A stretch of DNA of 44,945 nt from Methylotenera_A sp031399315. Its GTDB lineage: Bacteria; Pseudomonadota; Gammaproteobacteria; Burkholderiales; Methylophilaceae. Made by a program: the position numbers and the translations under genes. Position 1 is the first letter of the stretch, and the number at the start of each line of letters is the position of its first letter. The notes below the pieces were generated by a model that saw only the letters and a list, made by a program, of their open reading frames with translations, was not told the origin of the DNA and did not search any database. Of the stretch, positions 40,935-44,945 are shown one piece after another. Where the stretch lies: contig JANNOS010000078.1 of assembly GCA_031399315.1 (NCBI GenBank), positions 1-44,945 on the forward strand, written 5' to 3'.

Positions 40935-41765
40935 TTAGATTTCAATTTCACCATCAAACACAATTTCTGCAGCGCCTGTCATCATCACGGGGCTGCCTTC
41001 ACCCAGCCATTCAATGTTAAGTTTACCACCACGCGTGTTCACTAGCACGGGGGATTTTAATAGCCCAAGTTCAATACCGCTCACCGCCGCTGCGCAAGCG
41101 CCTGTGCCGCAACTTAAGGTTTCTCCGCTACCGCGTTCATACACGCGCAGATTGATTTCGTGCGGGTTTACAACTTGCATAAAGCCTGCATTGACACGTT
41201 GTGGAAAATCTTTATGCGATTCAATCTGCGGGCCGAGTTCGGCCACATTGGTCGTATCTACATCAATAACAACTATAACTGCATGTGGATTTCCCATGCT
41301 GACTGCAAAAATATCAATGGTTTGCCTGTGTAATTGAAGAGCATATGTTTTTTGCCTTTTTTCAGCAATAAAAGGAATTTTTGTAGGCTCAAATATAGGT
41401 GCACCCATATTGACGGTCACTTGTTTATCGTCGCGAAGTGTCAGCGTGATAAGTCCGCTAGCGGTTTCAACCTTAATTTCATTTTTTTTGGTCAAACCTT
41501 TTTCTACGACAAAGCGCACAAAGCAACGTGCGCCATTGCCGCATTGTTCTACCTCGCTGCCATCTGCGTTAAAAATGCGATAGCGAAAATCCACATCTAC
41601 TTGTGTGGCTTTTTCTACGATTAAAAGTTGATCGCAACCCACACCAAAATGACGATTTGCGATTTTTTTGATTTGTGCGGAATTAAGAGAAACGGGTGAA
41701 GAATAGCTGTCAATCACAACAAAATCGTTGCCCGCACCCTGCATTTTTGTAAATTGAAGATTCAT
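40935..41765 (-). CDS. dapF: Diaminopimelate epimerase
   Basis: DapF converts LL- to meso-diaminopimelate for lysine and peptidoglycan. The 276-residue protein starts MNLQFTKMQGAGNDFVVID and has the two catalytic cysteines, Cys75 in EQCGNGARCF and Cys219 in TLSCGTGACA, at the same spacing as in H. influenzae DapF (Cys73/Cys217). The length is typical. It is first in the dapF-DUF484-xerC operon and divergent from metK, with 187 bp between the starts. Confidence 0.97.
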   Translation of the reverse strand: MNLQFTKMQGAGNDFVVIDSYSSPVSLNSAQIKKIANRHFGVGCDQLLIVEKATQVDVDFRYRIFNADGSEVEQCGNGARCFVRFVVEKGLTKKNEIKVETASGLITLTLRDDKQVTVNMGAPIFEPTKIPFIAEKRQKTYALQLHRQTIDIFAVSMGNPHAVIVVIDVDTTNVAELGPQIESHKDFPQRVNAGFMQVVNPHEINLRVYERGSGETLSCGTGACAAAVSGIELGLLKSPVLVNTRGGKLNIEWLGEGSPVMMTGAAEIVFDGEIEI

Positions 41766-41952
41766 AGACGCTATTATAATTTTATTTCGTTTGAAAGGGA
41801 TGAATTAGATGATTTGTCAGAAATTCATGTGAATGTCACTTAAATTGAGTACAATTACGGCTCATTTGTCCTGATGTGCATGCTTTAGCCTTTAGTGTGT
41901 ATGTCATTTCAATTTTTTAATACTTTTTAATTTTAAAGCCAAGGCGCAAAAA

Positions 41953-43116
41953 ATGAACGATTTTCTTTTTACTTCAGAATCTGTTTCTGAAGGTCACCCA
42001 GACAAACTCGCAGACCAAGTATCCGACAGCATTTTAGACGCTATTTTAGCGCAAGACCCAACCGCCCGCGTCGCCGCAGAAACCTTAGCCAATACAGGGT
42101 TAGTCGTGCTGGCTGGCGAAATTACTACCACTGCTAACGTCGACTATATTAAAGTCGCGCGCGAAACCATTAAACGCATTGGTTACGATAATACCGATTA
42201 CGGCATTGATTACCGTGGTTGCGCGGTGTTGGTGGCTTATGACAAACAATCTCCCGACATCGCCCAAGGCGTGGATGGCGCACATGACGACCCGCTCGAC
42301 CAAGGTGCAGGCGACCAAGGCTTAATGTTTGGTTATGCCGTAAACGAAACGCCGCAACTGATGCCATTGCCGATTTGGCTGAGCCACCGCTTAATGGAGC
42401 GTCAAGCGCAATTGCGCAAAGATGGCCGTTTGGCTTGGTTGCGCCCAGATGCGAAAAGCCAAGTGACGGTGAAATATGTAGATGGCAAACCAGATTCAAT
42501 CGACACCGTGGTAGTTTCTACACAGCATGCGCCAGAAATGGAATTACAAGCCATTCGTGAAGCGGTGATTGAAGAAATCATCAAACCGATGTTGCCAAAA
42601 GAGTTAATTAAGGGTGAGATTAAATACTTAGTCAATCCGACTGGTCGTTTTGTAGTGGGCGGCCCACAAGGTGATTGCGGCTTAACTGGTCGTAAAATTA
42701 TTGTCGACACTTACGGTGGCGCAGCCCCCCACGGCGGCGGCGCGTTTTCGGGTAAAGACCCATCTAAAGTAGACCGTAGCGCAGCTTATGCAGCGCGTTA
42801 TGTGGCTAAAAACATTGTGGCGGCCGGCTTGGCCGATAAATGCATGGTGCAAATTAGCTATGCCATCGGCGTGGCAAAACCGACTTCAATCATGGTGGAA
42901 ACTTACGGCACAGGTAAAGTATCTGATGCGACATTGACAGCTTTGGTGAACGAACATTTTGATTTACGCCCAAAAGGCATCGTAAAAATGCTCGATTTGT
43001 TACGCCCAATCTACACCAAAACAGCCGCGTATGGCCATTTTGGTCGCGATGAGCCTGAGTTTACTTGGGAGTCAACGGATAAGGTGGCTGTATTAAAAGC
43101 TGCTGCTGGCTTGTAA
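41953..43116 (+). CDS. metK: S-adenosylmethionine synthase
   Basis: MetK joins methionine and ATP to make SAM. The 387-residue protein has FTSESVSEGHPDKLADQVSD (6-25), GAGDQGLMFGYA near residue 117 and GGGAFSGKDPSKVDRSAAYA near residue 258, all hallmarks of MetK. The length is close to E. coli MetK (384). The gene is codon-biased and GC richer than the neighbouring eps genes, as expected of a highly expressed gene. It is followed by a hairpin, a promoter and an SAH riboswitch before ahcY. Confidence 0.98.
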   Translation: MNDFLFTSESVSEGHPDKLADQVSDSILDAILAQDPTARVAAETLANTGLVVLAGEITTTANVDYIKVARETIKRIGYDNTDYGIDYRGCAVLVAYDKQSPDIAQGVDGAHDDPLDQGAGDQGLMFGYAVNETPQLMPLPIWLSHRLMERQAQLRKDGRLAWLRPDAKSQVTVKYVDGKPDSIDTVVVSTQHAPEMELQAIREAVIEEIIKPMLPKELIKGEIKYLVNPTGRFVVGGPQGDCGLTGRKIIVDTYGGAAPHGGGAFSGKDPSKVDRSAAYAARYVAKNIVAAGLADKCMVQISYAIGVAKPTSIMVETYGTGKVSDATLTALVNEHFDLRPKGIVKMLDLLRPIYTKTAAYGHFGRDEPEFTWESTDKVAVLKAAAGL

Positions 43117-43124
43117 ATTAAGCG

Positions 43125-43161
43125 AATGAAATCATGGCTTTACAAAAGCCATGATTTCATT
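43125..43161 (+). terminator. Perfect 17-bp hairpin after metK
   Basis: AATGAAATCATGGCTTT (43125-43141) and AAAGCCATGATTTCATT (43145-43161) are exact complements around ACA. It begins 9 bp after the metK stop. There is no long T run but the stem is strong. The same bases hold the -35 and spacer of the next promoter. Confidence 0.8.
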
Positions 43162-43166
43162 ATAAT
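43139..43166 (+). promoter_or_regulatory. Sigma70-type promoter for ahcY
   Basis: TTTACA (43139-43144), 16 bases, then TATAAT (43161-43166) makes a near-consensus promoter. Transcription would start near 43173, just ahead of the SAH riboswitch. The elements overlap the metK hairpin. Confidence 0.7.
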
Positions 43167-43190
43167 GCTCGCCCTATAGCGGTAAAATTT

Positions 43191-43281
43191 AACCGAGGAA
43201 CGTTGCGAAGCTTGTGTTTTTAATAAAAGCATAAGCTCTAGGCTCGGTTAGGGAGATGTAATCTCTCAAACGGCGTTCACC
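43191..43281 (+). promoter_or_regulatory. S-adenosylhomocysteine riboswitch upstream of ahcY
   Basis: AACCGAGGAACGTTGCGAAGC (from 43191), AGGCTCGGTT (from 43240) and AAACGGCGTTCACC (to 43281) are the conserved SAH-riboswitch core, with a pseudoknot-capable GGCGTTCAC segment. These switches raise ahcY expression when SAH accumulates. Downstream GGTGAAC-AAAA-CGCC (43314-43328) can pair with GGCGTTCACC at 43272-43281, a possible expression platform competing with the ligand-bound fold. Confidence 0.94.
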
Positions 43282-43405
43282 TGATTATTTAACCGTGCCA
43301 GACACGGGAACTGGGTGAACAAAACGCCAAACTTCAATAAGTCGTTTTAGTTCTAAAAATTCCATTCCCTGCTGGTTACACCATTTCATTATTTTAGGAA
43401 CACAA

Positions 43406-44830
43406 ATGAATACTGTAACTGACATTAAAGATTCTAGTTTTAAAGACTATGTTGTAGCTGACATCAATTTAGCAGCTTTTGGCCGCAAAGAAATTGCCAT
43501 TGCCGAAACAGAAATGCCAGGTTTAATGGCGATTCGAGAAGAATACTCAAAAGCACAACCGCTTAAAGGCGCACGCATTACTGGCTCATTGCATATGACC
43601 ATTCAAACAGCCGTGCTGATTGAAACGCTGAAAGATTTAGGTGCAGATGTACGTTGGGCGTCATGCAATATTTACTCAACACAAGACCATGCAGCCGCAG
43701 CGATTGCAGCAGGCGGCACGGCTGTATTCGCAATTAAAGGCGAAACGCTCACTGAATATTGGGATTACACACACCGCATTTTTGAGTGGGCTGACGGTGG
43801 TTATTCAAATATGATTTTAGACGATGGCGGCGATGCGACATTGTTGCTTCATCTTGGTACGCGCGCTGAAAAAGATTTATCAGTGATTGCGAATCCATCT
43901 TCAGAAGAAGAAATCTGCTTGTTTGATGCCATTAAAGCAAAATTAAAAGTAGACCCTACATGGTACTCAGTGCGTTTAGCCAAAATTATCGGCGTAACTG
44001 AAGAAACCACTACCGGCGTGCACCGCTTGTACCAAATGCATAAAGAAGGCAAATTAGCCTTCCCAGCGATTAACGTTAATGATTCAGTAACTAAATCAAA
44101 ATTTGATAACTTGTACGGCTGCCGTGAATCATTAGTGGATGCGATTAAACGTGCGACTGACGTAATGATTGCAGGTAAAGTGGCTGTGGTAGCGGGTTAT
44201 GGTGATGTAGGTAAAGGTTCTGCGCAAGCATTACGTGCATTATCGGCTCAAGTTTGGGTGACTGAGATTGACCCAATTTGCGCCTTGCAAGCGGCGATGG
44301 AAGGCTATCGTGTCGTAACCATGGATTACGCTTGCGAACATGGCGATATCTTCGTGACTGCCACAGGTAACTACCACGTGATTACGCACGACCATATGGC
44401 AAAAATGAAAGACCAAGCGATTGTGTGCAACATTGGCCATTTTGATAACGAGATTGACGTCGCTTCACTTGAGAAATATGAGTGGGATGAAATCAAGCCA
44501 CAAGTTGACCATGTGATTTTCCCAAATGGTAAAAAGATTATTTTGTTAGCAAAAGGTCGTTTGGTGAATTTGGGTTGCGGTACTGGCCATCCTTCATACG
44601 TCATGAGTTCAAGCTTTGCCAATCAAACCATTGCGCAAATTGAGCTATTTACGCAGCAAGCGAACTACCCAGTGGGCGTGTATACTTTACCTAAGCACTT
44701 GGATGAAAAAGTGGCGGTATTGCAATTGAAGAAACTTAATGCACAATTATCAAGGCTAACAGAAGTACAAGCTGCTTATATTGGCGTCTCGCAGGATGGG
44801 CCATATAAAGCAGATACTTATCGTTATTAA
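43406..44830 (+). CDS. ahcY: Adenosylhomocysteinase
   Basis: AhcY hydrolyses SAH to adenosine and homocysteine, completing the methylation cycle begun by MetK. The 474-residue protein has LKGARITGSLHMTIQTAVLI near residue 53, ASCNIYSTQDHAAAAIA near residue 85, the NAD-binding VVAGYGDVGKGSAQALRA near residue 271 and the KADTYRY C-terminus. The length and motifs are those of the proteobacterial long form with the internal insert. AGGAAC precedes the ATG. Control by an SAH riboswitch is visible upstream. Confidence 0.98.
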   Translation: MNTVTDIKDSSFKDYVVADINLAAFGRKEIAIAETEMPGLMAIREEYSKAQPLKGARITGSLHMTIQTAVLIETLKDLGADVRWASCNIYSTQDHAAAAIAAGGTAVFAIKGETLTEYWDYTHRIFEWADGGYSNMILDDGGDATLLLHLGTRAEKDLSVIANPSSEEEICLFDAIKAKLKVDPTWYSVRLAKIIGVTEETTTGVHRLYQMHKEGKLAFPAINVNDSVTKSKFDNLYGCRESLVDAIKRATDVMIAGKVAVVAGYGDVGKGSAQALRALSAQVWVTEIDPICALQAAMEGYRVVTMDYACEHGDIFVTATGNYHVITHDHMAKMKDQAIVCNIGHFDNEIDVASLEKYEWDEIKPQVDHVIFPNGKKIILLAKGRLVNLGCGTGHPSYVMSSSFANQTIAQIELFTQQANYPVGVYTLPKHLDEKVAVLQLKKLNAQLSRLTEVQAAYIGVSQDGPYKADTYRY

Positions 44831-44847
44831 TTAGAGGGAATAGACAC

Positions 44848-44945
44848 ATGAAATTACTCATCGGATGGTTGTTAAATGCATTGGCTTTATTAGCTGTAGC
44901 CTACTTTGTCCCAGATATTCATGTGTCTAGCTTTATGTCTGCCTT
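44848..44945 (+). CDS. Phage holin family 4-like small membrane protein (partial)
   Basis: After a GAGGGAA ribosome-binding site, the frame MKLLIGWLLNALALLAVAYF (then VPDIHVSSF) is open to the window end: 32 codons with a strong N-terminal membrane helix. This start matches the small YvlD/holin-family-4-like membrane proteins that often follow ahcY in betaproteobacteria, usually with metF beyond. It lies 17 bp after ahcY and is probably in its operon. The rest is outside the window. Confidence 0.82.
   Translation, partial: MKLLIGWLLNALALLAVAYFVPDIHVSSFMSA

Noticed and set aside
1..44945. CRISPR array or defence island
   Set aside because: No regularly spaced direct repeats and no cas, restriction or toxin-antitoxin genes were seen. 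The EVE protein stands alone among housekeeping genes.

Overview
The window reads as a chromosomal segment of a low-GC betaproteobacterium, most likely a methylotroph of the Methylophilaceae (Methylotenera/Methylobacillus relatives). The reasons are an exosortase-B exopolysaccharide cluster in the gene order epsL-D-E-F-G-H-I known from the methanolan locus of Methylobacillus, a beta-propeller lipoprotein of the type found beside PQQ-dependent alcohol oxidation, a BtuM-type vitamin B12 importer, and common betaproteobacterial blocks (dapF-DUF484-xerC; metK-SAH riboswitch-ahcY-holin-like; zapA-6S RNA). The family-level assignment is inference from gene content.

Region 1 (1-12111, all minus strand) is one long exopolysaccharide operon read from right to left: outer-membrane protein EpsL, SurA/parvulin-like lipoprotein EpsD, export protein EpsE, Wzz-like EpsF, EpsG (BY-kinase-like, with a Walker A motif lacking lysine), exosortase B (EpsH), EpsI, Wzx-like flippase, a GT4 glycosyltransferase, a Wzy/O-antigen-ligase-like protein and a GT2 glycosyltransferase that runs off the window. 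Most junctions overlap or are only a few bases apart. No PEP-CTERM substrate is visible here. A tRNA-Phe and a small Kbp (BON-LysM)/lipoprotein pair separate this block from the next.

Region 2 (13673-26872) is devoted to cobalamin. Plus strand: cobT-cobS-cobC. Minus strand: cobD (threonine-phosphate decarboxylase) and cbiB. Plus strand: cobQ, overlapping cbiB at its start. Minus strand: cobU, a BtuF-like binding protein without a signal peptide, bluB, cbiA, cobO/btuR, btuM and btuB, with a cobalamin riboswitch in front of btuB. Together they cover uptake, adenosylation, a,c-diamide and amide formation, side-chain attachment and dimethylbenzimidazole lower-ligand synthesis. No corrin-ring genes are in the window. 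This block is peppered with palindromic repeats: one is inserted in frame inside cobQ, one spans the start of cbiA, and one lies before cobU.

Region 3 (27011-39147) is mixed housekeeping: a ZapB-like small protein, zapA, 6S RNA, DUF2237, EVE and DUF1801 proteins, the beta-propeller lipoprotein, ilvA, rpiA, an unknown secreted protein, yggX, dgkA, a ZnuD-like TonB receptor with a His-rich DUF2946-like protein, and a HAD-UbiA fusion with a small SMR/EamA transporter. Two terminator-like hairpins with an identical 11-nt loop lie after the DUF1801 gene and rpiA, and several complex palindromic repeats occupy the gaps.

Region 4 (39314-44945) holds dapF-DUF484-xerC on the minus strand and, on the plus strand, metK, a terminator hairpin with an embedded sigma70-type promoter, an SAH riboswitch, ahcY and the start of a small holin-family-4-like membrane protein.
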